From assembly GCA_963920575.1 (NCBI GenBank), contig OY986971.1, positions 3,387,340-3,451,339 on the forward strand: a stretch of DNA of 64,000 nucleotides, written 5' to 3'. A program made the position numbers and the translations under genes. The DNA is from Narthecium ossifragum (lineage: Eukaryota; Streptophyta; Magnoliopsida; Dioscoreales; Nartheciaceae). The notes beneath the pieces were generated by a model that made no database searches, was not told the origin of the DNA, and saw nothing but the letters and a program-made list of their open reading frames with translations. Below are positions 1 through 8,307 of the stretch, in pieces (within the stretch, counting starts at the first letter, position 1; each line of letters starts with the position of its first letter).

Positions 1-494
1 AAAAAAAAAGAGTATTAAGATAAGAATTATTTATAATTATATGAGTTTTTTTAATCCATAAGAGAGTATTAAGATATTGAAAAAAAGCAAGATATAAAAT
101 TGTTTTAAATTCAAGTCAAAAGTTAGAATCACAAATATACTAATATAGTACATTAGTAATATGCATTGACATTTGACATACACAAAATTCAGATTTCAAT
201 GAGTGACAAGGGAAAACTTACCTTGAATAGAACTATAGAAGAAAGCTTTGTTGAGACTTGATGGAGAAAAAAAATTGTTAGTGCTTGAGAGTTTAGGCTG
301 TTGAATATAAGAAGCTAGGGCTTGAGGCTGTTGAGCTCCCGTCTCACTGTAAAGCAGTAATGACTGCTGAACTACCCAGTACCCTATACCCACTAACCCA
401 CCAAAGTACAAAACTATGGGGCCCTAAAAATTGACAATTTTTAAGGGGCCCTAGGCCATGACTTGGTGGGCCTTGGCCCAGGGACGGTTCTGCC
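1..494 (-). mobile_element. Possible hAT-type terminus with 5' leader, truncated by the window edge
   Basis: Read on the minus strand, this stretch begins near 494 with a GC-rich end and a short near-palindrome (418-453, GGGGCCC arms around an AT core). An open stretch follows (411 down to about 222) that ends at a good splice donor (CAAG then GTAAGTTT). GGGCCC-rich ends followed by a short first exon are common at the 5' ends of plant hAT elements of the Tip100/TTF-zinc-finger type, and that is the only basis for the call. No transposase domain is visible, and the rest would lie left of base 1. It could equally be unrelated repeat sequence. Confidence 0.3.
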
Positions 495-541
495 AATATA
501 TAAAGAATGATAAAATAATATTTTTTTACATGAAGTGAACA

Positions 542-940
542 AATCATGGTATAACACGTGGCATGTGGGACCCACATATATTAATATTTTATTATAAATA
601 ATATGCTATTGATATTATTTAATACACTACGCATAGTAAATTGTTTTTACGCGCTTAGACTTTTTTATGCGCTTCTAAAAATACATGCAAATATTTTTTT
701 GATGGTATAAAAATGTTTACGTGCGTAGTAACATTTTTTGTGCGTGTTTGTTTTTCTACGCGTAAATATATTTTTGAGACCATAAACATTTTTGTATGTG
801 TTTTCATGAGCGTATAAAAACTTCTGCGCGCACATAATATTTTTTTCATATGCATAGAGTATTAAATAATACTATTTATATGTTATTATAATAAAATATT
901 AATATAAGTGGGTCCACATGCCACATGTCACATCGTGATT
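542..940. mobile_element. MITE-like foldback element with about 90-bp inverted ends
   Basis: Bases 542 to about 632 match the reverse complement of about 850-940 with few mismatches. The shared features are a GTGGCATGTGG motif, GGACCCAC, and a long TTAATATTTTATTATAA tract. The interior is also partly self-complementary (AAAATGTTTACG near 710 against CATAAACATTTTTG near 780), so the whole 399 bp could fold as one long hairpin. There is no coding capacity. No clear target-site duplication was seen, so the superfamily is not assigned. A partial copy of the right end (AATATAAGTGGGTCC) recurs at about 1014-1028. Confidence 0.6.
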
Positions 941-1081
941 GGTCTACATCATGCAAATTTTTTTTAATATTATATTATTTTAATAATAAATATTAAAATA
1001 TTATTATTATATGAATATAAGTGGGTCCGCATGGGGATGCATTCATGTGTATGACCATGCCACGTCACCATGCTATGTCAT

Positions 1082-1293
1082 GTGGAGATACGATTCTTCT
1101 TTGCGTTCGCCGTAGGTGGATGCCACGTGTACGTCGCTGGCGGCCACAACATGGGCAAGAACGGCCTCAATACCGCCGAGGCATACGACCCGATGGAGGA
1201 CGGGTGACGGAGGAGCAGGCGTCTGTCGGAGATGGCAAATAAGTGGGCGTTGATAGGAGAGGGATTCGTCGGTGGAGACGTCGAACATGATCG
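1082..1293 (+). pseudogene. F-box/kelch-repeat gene fragment
   Basis: In the frame starting at 1082 the translation carries a kelch-repeat signature: an FFFAFAVGG strand, then VYVAGGHNMGKNGL, then TAEAYDPMEDG. This is the pattern of one kelch blade in plant F-box/kelch-repeat proteins (VYVAGGHD, KNAL, AYD, D-W). A TGA at 1205-1207 falls where the conserved tryptophan codon after the AYD block is expected. The frame continues for about 28 more codons in recognisable but degraded form (SEMANKWALIGEGF). There is no start codon, no F-box and no further blades. It is a roughly 70-codon relic, probably carried in with the surrounding repeats. GC content is clearly higher than the flanks. Confidence 0.6.
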
Positions 1294-1421
1294 GTGGAGT
1301 GGTAATATTATACTTTATTATAATATATTTTTACTTTATTTTATGTAATAATATAATAGTATAAATTTTATACGATTCAACGAACAAATACCGAAAACTT
1401 AATTTAATAGTGAAATAGAGA

Positions 1422-1925
1422 ATGATGGTTAGCTGGTGTTTTGAGATTGATTGCAACCAAAATGGTTATGAATTCTTACCTCAATCTGAGACTATAGCTA
1501 TTGTCTACAGAATTCATTATAAGGTTCTTAGTACCTTAGCTCCCAGAGCAAAACAATTTACACCTCCAGGAAAAACAGTTTTAATAGAAACTAATCTGCT
1601 GTCTTCACATATTGCTACAAATAGACAGATAAAATGGACTGAAGTTAATTTTCCTGATAATTGGTTAATAGCTAATGCTGTTCCACCTAGACCAATCATC
1701 AACCAACAAGTTGACCAGATTTCTCAAACTGATGATGGTGAAGTTACCATAACTTTTGATCCTAATAGGACTATTAAATTCACTGATGTGACTACTTCTT
1801 CTAGAAAATCGGTATCTAGAGATGGAATTCCTGTTCAGGCCATTAGAATTTATGAGTCTCAAATTCCTAATGGGATTTATGAGAAGGGATCTAAATCAGA
1901 TTCCGAAATTAGCTTTCAGTTGTAA
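1422..1925 (+). pseudogene. Pararetroviral movement protein, C-terminal remnant
   Basis: This is a 167-codon open stretch whose first half resembles the core of caulimovirid 30K-type movement proteins: a YRIHYKVLST strand, a GKTVLIETNLL strand, and KWTEVNFPDNW followed by a proline-rich link. Movement proteins of the family tune plasmodesmata for cell-to-cell passage. The family's N-terminal part (usually well over 100 residues) is absent, and upstream sequence in this frame is full of stops and AT-rich, so the element is truncated here. A TAA at 1923-1925 separates it from the following coat region, which lies in the same frame. Confidence 0.65.
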
Positions 1926-3206
1926 ATGGATTACAGACCTCATAGTCCCCTCAGGAAGTACCTTAATAAGGAATTTCAAGAGTTATATAACAAACAATTT
2001 CGTGATTGGTTTTTCTCAACCTTTAATGAGGAACAAAGAAATTCTTACAAAGAATTATATTATAGTGAATTAGAAGCTAAAAACCAGATCCAGTTTTTTG
2101 TCCCTTGGTTTTCAAATCACTATGCTAATGAAAAAGAATCTGAGATTAATGAAATTATTGATCAAATTGTTGAGGAACATAATTCTGGAGAACTTGCCGA
2201 GGAAAATAATCCTAGTGCCAGAATTAATGTTATTGAAGAACATTTTAAGAGTTGAAAAACAGTAGAAGGTGTGCAAAAAAGATCTTTGTACCCCCATACT
2301 GAACCCCTTAAATTAGAAGGGATCTCTACCTCTAATCTCGAAGCTACTGCTTTTATAAAACCTGTTGACACCATAAATGAAACGATTAAAGAGCTTAATA
2401 AGATCTTTAAACAAAATAATTATGCTAATGTGTATTCTCAAGTTTTAGGTCAACAATTGACTCGTGTTGAGAAAACAATTGACAAACTGGTCACTAAGCT
2501 TGGGGAAATAATTCCTAATTCTCATCTGGCCAAAGATAAAGCAGTTAAAATACATGCTAAACCTTTTATTAAGCCGAATGCTTCAATTTTGAATTTTAAA
2601 TTAGGAAAGGATTTAGCTGAAGAAGTTATTGAATCTCTTAGTAAGCAATTTGCTCAAGCTAAATTGCAAGTTCTTAATGAAACAACAGACAAAAATCAGT
2701 CTGACAATTCTGACAGTACATCTATAACTCTTGAAACTGAACAACAGTTTCAAGCGGTTAATAAAATTGAACATAGACCTCGGAATCTTGAAAAATTCTA
2801 TTATAAAAGACCTTCTCCTATGGATCTTTTATTCGAAGAAAATGATACTTTCTTACAACAAGATTATTCGGGTCGAAATATCTATGAATGGAACATAGAT
2901 GGTATGAGCGACCATCAAGTGCTTAATATGGCACATCGCATGATGATGTATTCGACTATTTGCCATAATAATGGTAATACAGATCAACAGGTAGCTGCCT
3001 TCCTTACTTGCGGGTTTACCGGTAGTTTGAAAGGTTGGTGGGATAATTATCTTCAACCTGATCAACGTACTGAAATTCTTAGTGCTGTTAAAATTGAAAA
3101 TGGTCAACAGCAAGCTGATGCTGTTTACACTTTAGTTTTGACTATTCTTGATCATTTTTCTGGTAATCTCACTGGTCAGGGGGAGAGAACACGCACTTTG
3201 TTGTAA
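1926..3206 (+). pseudogene. Pararetroviral polyprotein, linker and coat-protein region (broken)
   Basis: The same reading frame as the movement protein continues here, interrupted by TGA at 2253-2255 and TAA at 3204-3206. The first part (1926-2255) is charged and acidic. The second (2271-3206) holds a capsid-like block near 2880-3060, with YEWNIDGMS, a short helix-rich stretch and GSLKGWWDNYL, a pattern I associate with coat or gag domains of plant pararetroviruses and related elements. The frame stays recognisable across 3207-3269 into the next segment, so the stops look like point mutations after integration. The coat protein would package the DNA genome in the family; this copy is not expected to do so. 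Confidence 0.6.
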
Positions 3207-3269
3207 AATCTTCGTTGCCCTACTCTTACTCATTTTCGCTGGTACAAAGATGTTTTTCTTACCAGAGTT

Positions 3270-4825
3270 ATGCAACTGAATGACGCCTATAGTAGTCATT
3301 GGAAGTCTAAATTTATAGACGGTTTACCTAATCTTTTTGCTGAACGTGTTAGAAATTATTTGCGGGAACAGAATGGAGGCGTAATTCCTTTTGATTCGCG
3401 CACTTATGGGGCATTGATTAATGCCTGTATTCATGAAGGATTGAGTTTATGTAATGACATTAAACTAAAACATCAATTGAAAGCGCATAAGCTTACTGAA
3501 AGAAAACAGTTGGGTGAATTCTGTGAACAGTTTGCTTTCGAGGAACCTCGTAAGGTCAAATCACCCCATGAAATAGCTGAAAAAAGAAGGAAACCCTTTT
3601 TTAAAAAGAAATTTAAGAGAAATATACCGCAAAAGAGTAATACTCAAAAGCGTCCTAAACTAGACAAAAGAAAAGCAAAATGCTTTAAATGTGGAAAAAT
3701 TGGTCATTATGCTAATCGTTGTTATACCAAGAAAAAGATTAACGAAATCGAGGATGAAGGTTTAAAGAAATCTTTATATAAGGTTATGATTAGTGATACT
3801 GATTCTGAGACTGTTTCAGAAGATGAATCTTCTACTCAGGAAATATCGTCTGATGATGAACATAAATGTACCAAATGTTCTATAAATGATAAAACTAATT
3901 ATTGGAAACAGATAGTCGAGATGAATAATCTTTCTATTAATATGATATCTCTTAATAAAGATTTCATAGCTAAACTATTAACAGAAAGTGATCTATCTCC
4001 AGATCTAAAAGCTCAACTAATTGATATCTGTTGTAAAAGTAATCAAAAGGTTGAATCCCCTCGAATTGATAATACTTATAGACTATCAGAAGTATTAAGA
4101 CGAAGACAAGAGAAAACTGTTAAGACCTTGTCTTTATCAGAACTTAACAGAGAGGTTAATAACCTTAAAGAAGAAATTAAAGTTCTTAAGGAACAAAACG
4201 ATTACATACTTTCCTATATTGAAACTAAAGATTTAGGTGAGACTTCATCTAGAATACCACATGATATGAGTAAACAAGCTCTTGATGAGACTGGTCAGTG
4301 TTCTAGTTCTCCTGATGCGTTTCTCGTTCAAATGTTACAGCAGGTCACTACCCAAAAATGGTATGTTGAAATTACCTTAGTTCTTTCTGAACATGAGGTT
4401 CTCCACAATCTGATTGCCTTAATTGATAGTGGTGCTGATCTAAATTGCATCCGTGAAGGAATTATTCCTTCCAAATTCTTCGAAAAAACCATTCTAGTGG
4501 CAATAAATTAGAAGTTAATTTTAAACTTCCTAAAGCTTATATTTGTGTACAAGATGCGTGTATCCCGACTTCTTTTGTGTTGATAAAAGATTTGTCTCAG
4601 CACTTGATTCTTGGAACACCCTTTTTACATAAAATTATTCCTTTAGAAAGGGTAGATTCTTCTGGCATAAGTGCTAGATATAAAGGATCTCCAATTACTC
4701 TGCAGTTTATCATTGAACCTCAGACAAGAATTCTTAACGAAATTAAAGGTATCTTGTTAAAAGAAACTCAAATAAATTTTCTAAAAGAAGAAATTTCTTA
4801 TATTCAAATTGAACAGCAATTGTAG
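3270..4825 (+). pseudogene. Pararetroviral zinc knuckle and aspartic protease region (broken)
   Basis: The frame from the coat region continues to 4511. It contains a basic stretch (about 3580-3680, rich in K and R), then a CCHC zinc knuckle at 3681-3722 (CFKCGKIGHYANRC), typical of coat/gag nucleic-acid binding. An acidic serine-rich stretch and a coiled-coil-like segment (about 4130-4230) come next, then the aspartic protease motif near 4420-4450 (LIDSGADLNC, with the catalytic D-S-G). The reading frame changes just after the protease motif, around an A-run at about 4483-4489. The second strand-and-flap part, including an ILGTPFL motif, continues at 4577-4825 in another frame and ends at a TAG (4823-4825). 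The protease would mature the polyprotein. Confidence 0.75.
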
Positions 4826-6275
4826 AAGCCCGCTATCAAAAATCTTATAGATCAGATTGATAAGCAATTCCAGCAATCAGTCTGCGGAATTGTCCCTAAT
4901 GCTTTTTGGGACAGAAAGAAACATATAGTGGACTTACTTTATGAAGAATCCTTTGATGAGCGGAATATTCTGACTCGGGCTCGTCCCTGCCAAATGAATC
5001 AAGAATATCTTGATTTATGCAAAAAAGAAATTGCTTCTCTAATAGAGAAGAAGTTGATTCGAAAATCTTACTCCCCATGGAGTTGTACAGCATTCTATGT
5101 TAATAATGCTGCAGAAAGAGAACGAGGAGTTCCTCGATTAGTAATCAATTATAAGCCCCTAAATAAGGTGCTTAAATGGATTCGTTATCCTATCCCTAAT
5201 AAGAGGGATTTGCTTAACAAAATTTATCGAGTAAAAGTTTTCTCTAAATTTGATATGAAATCAGGATATTGGCAAATTCAAGTTAACGAAAAAGACCGGT
5301 ATAAAACGGCTTTTACAGTTCCATTTGGCCATTACGAATGGAATGTAATGTCATTTGGTCTGAAGAATGCTCCCTCTGAGTTTCAGAATATTATGAATGA
5401 AATTTTCATTCCTTATACTAATTTTATTTTATCTTACATCGATGACATACATATCTTTTCTGATACTATTGATCAGCATGTTAAACATTTAGATACATTC
5501 AGTCATTTAGCTATTCATAATGGGTTAGTAATATCTGCTCCAAAAATGAAACTTTTTCAAACTGAAATTAGATTTTTAGACCATAATATTGGTAAAGGAA
5601 CAATAGTTCCTATTGATCGAAGTATAGAGTTTGCTTCTAAATTTCCTGATATTATTACTGATACGAATCAATTACAACGTTTTTTTAGGAGCCCTTAATT
5701 ATGTGTCGGACTATTATAAAGATTGGGCTCATGATACATCTATTCTTTATAATCGCTTAAAAAAGAATCCTCCTCCTTGGACTGAGGAGCATACTCAGGC
5801 GGTGAGATTAATTAAAACTAAAGTTATTAATCTTCCTTGTACACATCTGCTTAAACCAGAGTGTAAAAAGATTGTGGAAACTGATGCTAGTAATATTGGG
5901 TATGGAGGCATTCTTAAACAGAAATGTCTTCCTTCTGATAAAGAAGAATTAGTTCGATATACATCTGGTAAGTGGAATCCTACTCAATTGAATTATTCTA
6001 CAATTAAAAAAGAAATGCTCTCTATTATTAAATGTCTCTATAAATTTCAGGATGATATCCTTAATCAGTCATTTCTTCTTCGGATTGATTGTAGCTCTAC
6101 AAAGAGTGTTATTGAAAAAGATATTAAAAATCTTACTTCAAAGCAAATCTTTGCTCGATGGCAAGCAGAATTAGTTGTTTTTGACTTTACTATTGAATTT
6201 ATTCATGGTAAGCATAATATTTTACCCGACTTTCTTACTCGCGAATTTCTCCAGGGTGCTCATGCGCCGGATTGA
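4826..6275 (+). pseudogene. Pararetroviral reverse transcriptase and RNase H (broken)
   Basis: After the TAG at 4823 the same frame runs on as reverse transcriptase: RLVINYKPLN near 5136-5165, FSKFDMKSGYWQI near 5242-5280, FGLKNAPSEFQ near 5354-5386 and the catalytic YIDDIH at 5435-5452, so the DD pair is intact. The frame changes near 5690 in a T-run, and the connection and RNase H domains follow to 6275. The latter carry ETDASNIGYGG (first catalytic Asp) near 5876-5910 and GKHNILPDFLTR near 6207-6242. In the family these domains copy the pregenomic RNA into DNA. No integrase follows, as expected for a pararetrovirus. The stop at 6273-6275 overlaps the start of the next ORF. Confidence 0.85.
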
Positions 6276-7434
6276 GCCCCCTCTTTGGGGGCGGTGGAGT
6301 CGTGGTGGTCGAGGAAGAGGAAGAATATCTTCTTCTGGTCAACATAATAGTTTGGGTTATGAAAGAGGTAATACCTCTAATTCGACTGAAGGTAATACCT
6401 CAGAGTATGGTAATAGTTGGCGTACCATTCGTCAACATCAGAAAGGAAGTTATACTTCTAAACCTCAGGAAATGGATCCTAAGAGTGATGAGTCAACAAA
6501 ATCATTTGTTGAAGCCACCAAGGATAATGATCCTGGAATGCTCACTAAATCAGCTTATGAGATTATATTTCACATAGAGCCAGAAGATATGTGCTACTCT
6601 GATAATCCAGAGAAAGTACGCCAAAAATATTTGGATAATTGTTACTATCCGACCTTAGTTTATCATCCGAGAAAATGGATGGAAGCTCTGTTATCACAGA
6701 GAGAGGTCTACTTTGAACATTTCTTCAAAAATTCGGATGAACGAAGACCACCTACTTATAGTAAGTGCACCATCAAGAATATCTTGACACCGAAAGAATG
6801 GGGGTTTAGTACTCAGAAACCCATTCCTTTCAAAATTGAAAAAGAAAGTTATACTTTCAATTATTGGGATTACAAGCATGCTTTCTATACCTCGTTATTA
6901 TGCGAAAATGAAAATTTGAAGCATACTTGGTTCATAAAACTCTGCCCTGAAGTTCTTCATAAGGACTTTCCAGCTTGGATTTATGATTGGTGGCGCAAAT
7001 ATGGCGCTGAACTTGAAATATTGCCAGAACCAATTCTTGCACTTTATGATAGATGGGTGTCAACTCATCCTATTCTCTCTTTAAAGAAAGAGATGGAAGT
7101 TGTTGAGGGTATGTTCCCTCTTTACTTCTTTGCTGAGGCAGAGATTCCATGGATATGGAAATGGTTCTCTTCGGTAGATATTGATGAACTTTTCTGTCCA
7201 TGCCTTATCAGACAATATCAAATTAAATGGTGGAAAGGCTTGGACGTTAATACTAAAGTCTCTGAAATTAAAGAAATAATAAAGGCTAATGAAAGCTCAT
7301 TAAAGCAAAAAATGATTCTTGAAGCACCCAGAGAGAATCCAATGATTCGACTTCAGAGGATGTTTGAACGTCAATTCCCTCAAGCCTTTAAGGATGAAAT
7401 CATGAAGAAATGTTATGAACATTTAAAGAACTAG
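6262..7434 (+). CDS. Pararetroviral ORF2, protein of unknown function (C-terminus cut by a stop)
   Basis: This is a 390-codon ORF in a different frame from the polyprotein. I choose the ATG at 6262, which overlaps the polyprotein stop by 14 bases; the open frame extends upstream to an ATG at 6175, but that part is a shadow of RNase H. The N-terminus is Arg/Gly-rich (a GRGRGR run near residue 15), then polar. A tryptophan-rich region follows from about residue 130 on (FPAWIYDWW, EIPWIWKWF, IKWWKG). No enzyme motif is recognised. Florendovirus-type genomes have a second ORF of unknown function in this place. The TAG at 7432-7434 is probably a mutation: the same frame stays open to a TAA at 7609-7611 and is acidic, then basic. 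Of all the viral frames this one is best preserved. Confidence 0.7.
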   Translation: MRRIEPPLWGRWSRGGRGRGRISSSGQHNSLGYERGNTSNSTEGNTSEYGNSWRTIRQHQKGSYTSKPQEMDPKSDESTKSFVEATKDNDPGMLTKSAYEIIFHIEPEDMCYSDNPEKVRQKYLDNCYYPTLVYHPRKWMEALLSQREVYFEHFFKNSDERRPPTYSKCTIKNILTPKEWGFSTQKPIPFKIEKESYTFNYWDYKHAFYTSLLCENENLKHTWFIKLCPEVLHKDFPAWIYDWWRKYGAELEILPEPILALYDRWVSTHPILSLKKEMEVVEGMFPLYFFAEAEIPWIWKWFSSVDIDELFCPCLIRQYQIKWWKGLDVNTKVSEIKEIIKANESSLKQKMILEAPRENPMIRLQRMFERQFPQAFKDEIMKKCYEHLKN

Positions 7435-7608
7435 TTCACTAGCCACTTCTCTGGCTCAGAAAGAATTTCTATTGGTTCTGACGATCCTATGCAAGACGCC
7501 CAAGACCCTTATGGTGATCACGAGGCTATCTGGACACAAGTCATTTCCCAAGATATGACTGGAAAAAAGAAAGGTGCTGCACCCACTACTAGTGGAGCAT
7601 CCACTTGC

Positions 7609-7675
7609 TAAAGATAAAGGAAGAATCTTTCCTTTCGTGCTAAAGATAAAGGAAGAATCTTTCCTTTCGAAATCT
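7609..7675 (+). repeat. 33-bp direct duplication in the pararetroviral 3' region
   Basis: A block beginning GCTAAAGATAAAGGAAG and ending CTTTCCTTTCG occurs twice back to back with no visible mismatch. It lies directly after the last stop of the ORF2 frame, ahead of the promoter-like segment. It looks like a recent slippage or recombination duplication. Confidence 0.75.
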
Positions 7676-7845
7676 TATTCAGTATATGGACCACTCAACC
7701 GACTGCAACCTACTCAGCACACGAAGTGGCGGGCCTACTTTAAAAAGCAATTATTCGCTCCACTGGCCGACATGATTTGATGTATAGAGAAATATTCTCT
7801 CAATTATTTTGCCAGATGGTATCTTAGTCTGGAAGACACCTACCT

Positions 7846-7990
7846 CTATATAAGAGGAGGAACTCTTCTGAGTTGTGTACGCTGGATTTCATCTACTCTC
7901 TCTTCTTGTAAACTTCCTTCCTCACTTCTGTACTATTTTTCGGTGGAATAATAAGCTTGAAGTTTTTGTAAGTATTTCTCTCTTTCCTTA
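7846..7990 (+). promoter_or_regulatory. Pararetroviral promoter-like segment with TATA box
   Basis: A CTATATAAG TATA box lies at 7846-7854 in the non-coding end of the pararetrovirus, followed about 30-60 bases on by a pyrimidine-rich stretch (CTACTCTCTCTTCTTG) typical of transcription starts. A weak AATAAT poly(A)-like motif lies near 7947. In the family this position holds the pregenomic RNA promoter and terminal repeat. It points towards MED23, whose start codon is about 460 bp downstream. Whether it is active cannot be told from sequence. Confidence 0.55.
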
Positions 7991-8265
7991 CTGTCATTTA
8001 TTTTAAGGTAATTTTTGAAAATAATATCCAAAGGCTGAAACCTTAATCGTCCAGTTTTACCTTCCGACCTCGTCAAAAAGATCGGTTGAATCGAGCGCCA
8101 GCTCTTCTGGATATTGGTTTCTAATCAATACCTTCTGCCCTTCTTGTAAACTTTACCATTTTTATACTTATCCAACTTAACCCACTAACTTATGGAGGCT
8201 AAGAATGCCCAAAACCCCTGCACTCTCTTGAACTTTTTTACAGGCGAGGAGAGGGAGCGTGGGGG

Positions 8266-8301
<36 letters not shown>

Positions 8302-8307
8302 GGGAAA
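7991..8307 (+). promoter_or_regulatory. Pararetroviral leader remnant and MED23 5' leader with GA microsatellite
   Basis: The left part (to about 8160) appears to be pararetroviral leader. A TGGTTTC motif near 8114 resembles the initiator-tRNA primer site only weakly. The right part (about 8190-8307) is probably MED23 promoter and 5' untranslated leader, with a (GA)n tract at 8262-8300 ending just before the ATG. A short upstream ATG frame opens at 8192 and overlaps the MED23 start, so it could act as a uORF. No separate host TATA box is evident between the viral segment and the ATG. Confidence 0.4.

Larger units (their letters stand above)
1422..8160 (+). mobile_element. Endogenous pararetrovirus (Caulimoviridae, florendovirus-like), 5'-truncated and broken
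   Basis: The segment has the caulimovirid gene order in one direction: movement protein remnant, coat region, CCHC zinc knuckle, aspartic protease, reverse transcriptase and RNase H in a polyprotein. A second ORF overlaps its end, and a TATA-bearing promoter-like region follows. There is no integrase and no LTR, which separates it from Ty3/gypsy elements. A polyprotein plus one downstream ORF of unknown function fits the florendovirus plan; that genus-level call is inference. The left end starts inside the movement protein. The polyprotein has in-frame stops at 1923, 2253, 3204 and 4823 and frame changes near 4485 and 5690. ORF2 has a stop at 7432. The copy cannot make full-length products. 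The right boundary (about 8160) is estimated from where MED23 leader-like sequence begins. Confidence 0.85.

Noticed and set aside
7574..7780. Small ORF after pararetroviral ORF2
   Set aside because: It runs through a 33-bp duplication and the non-coding end of the element in a frame different from ORF2; the ORF2 frame itself stays open to 7611 and explains the coding-like texture.
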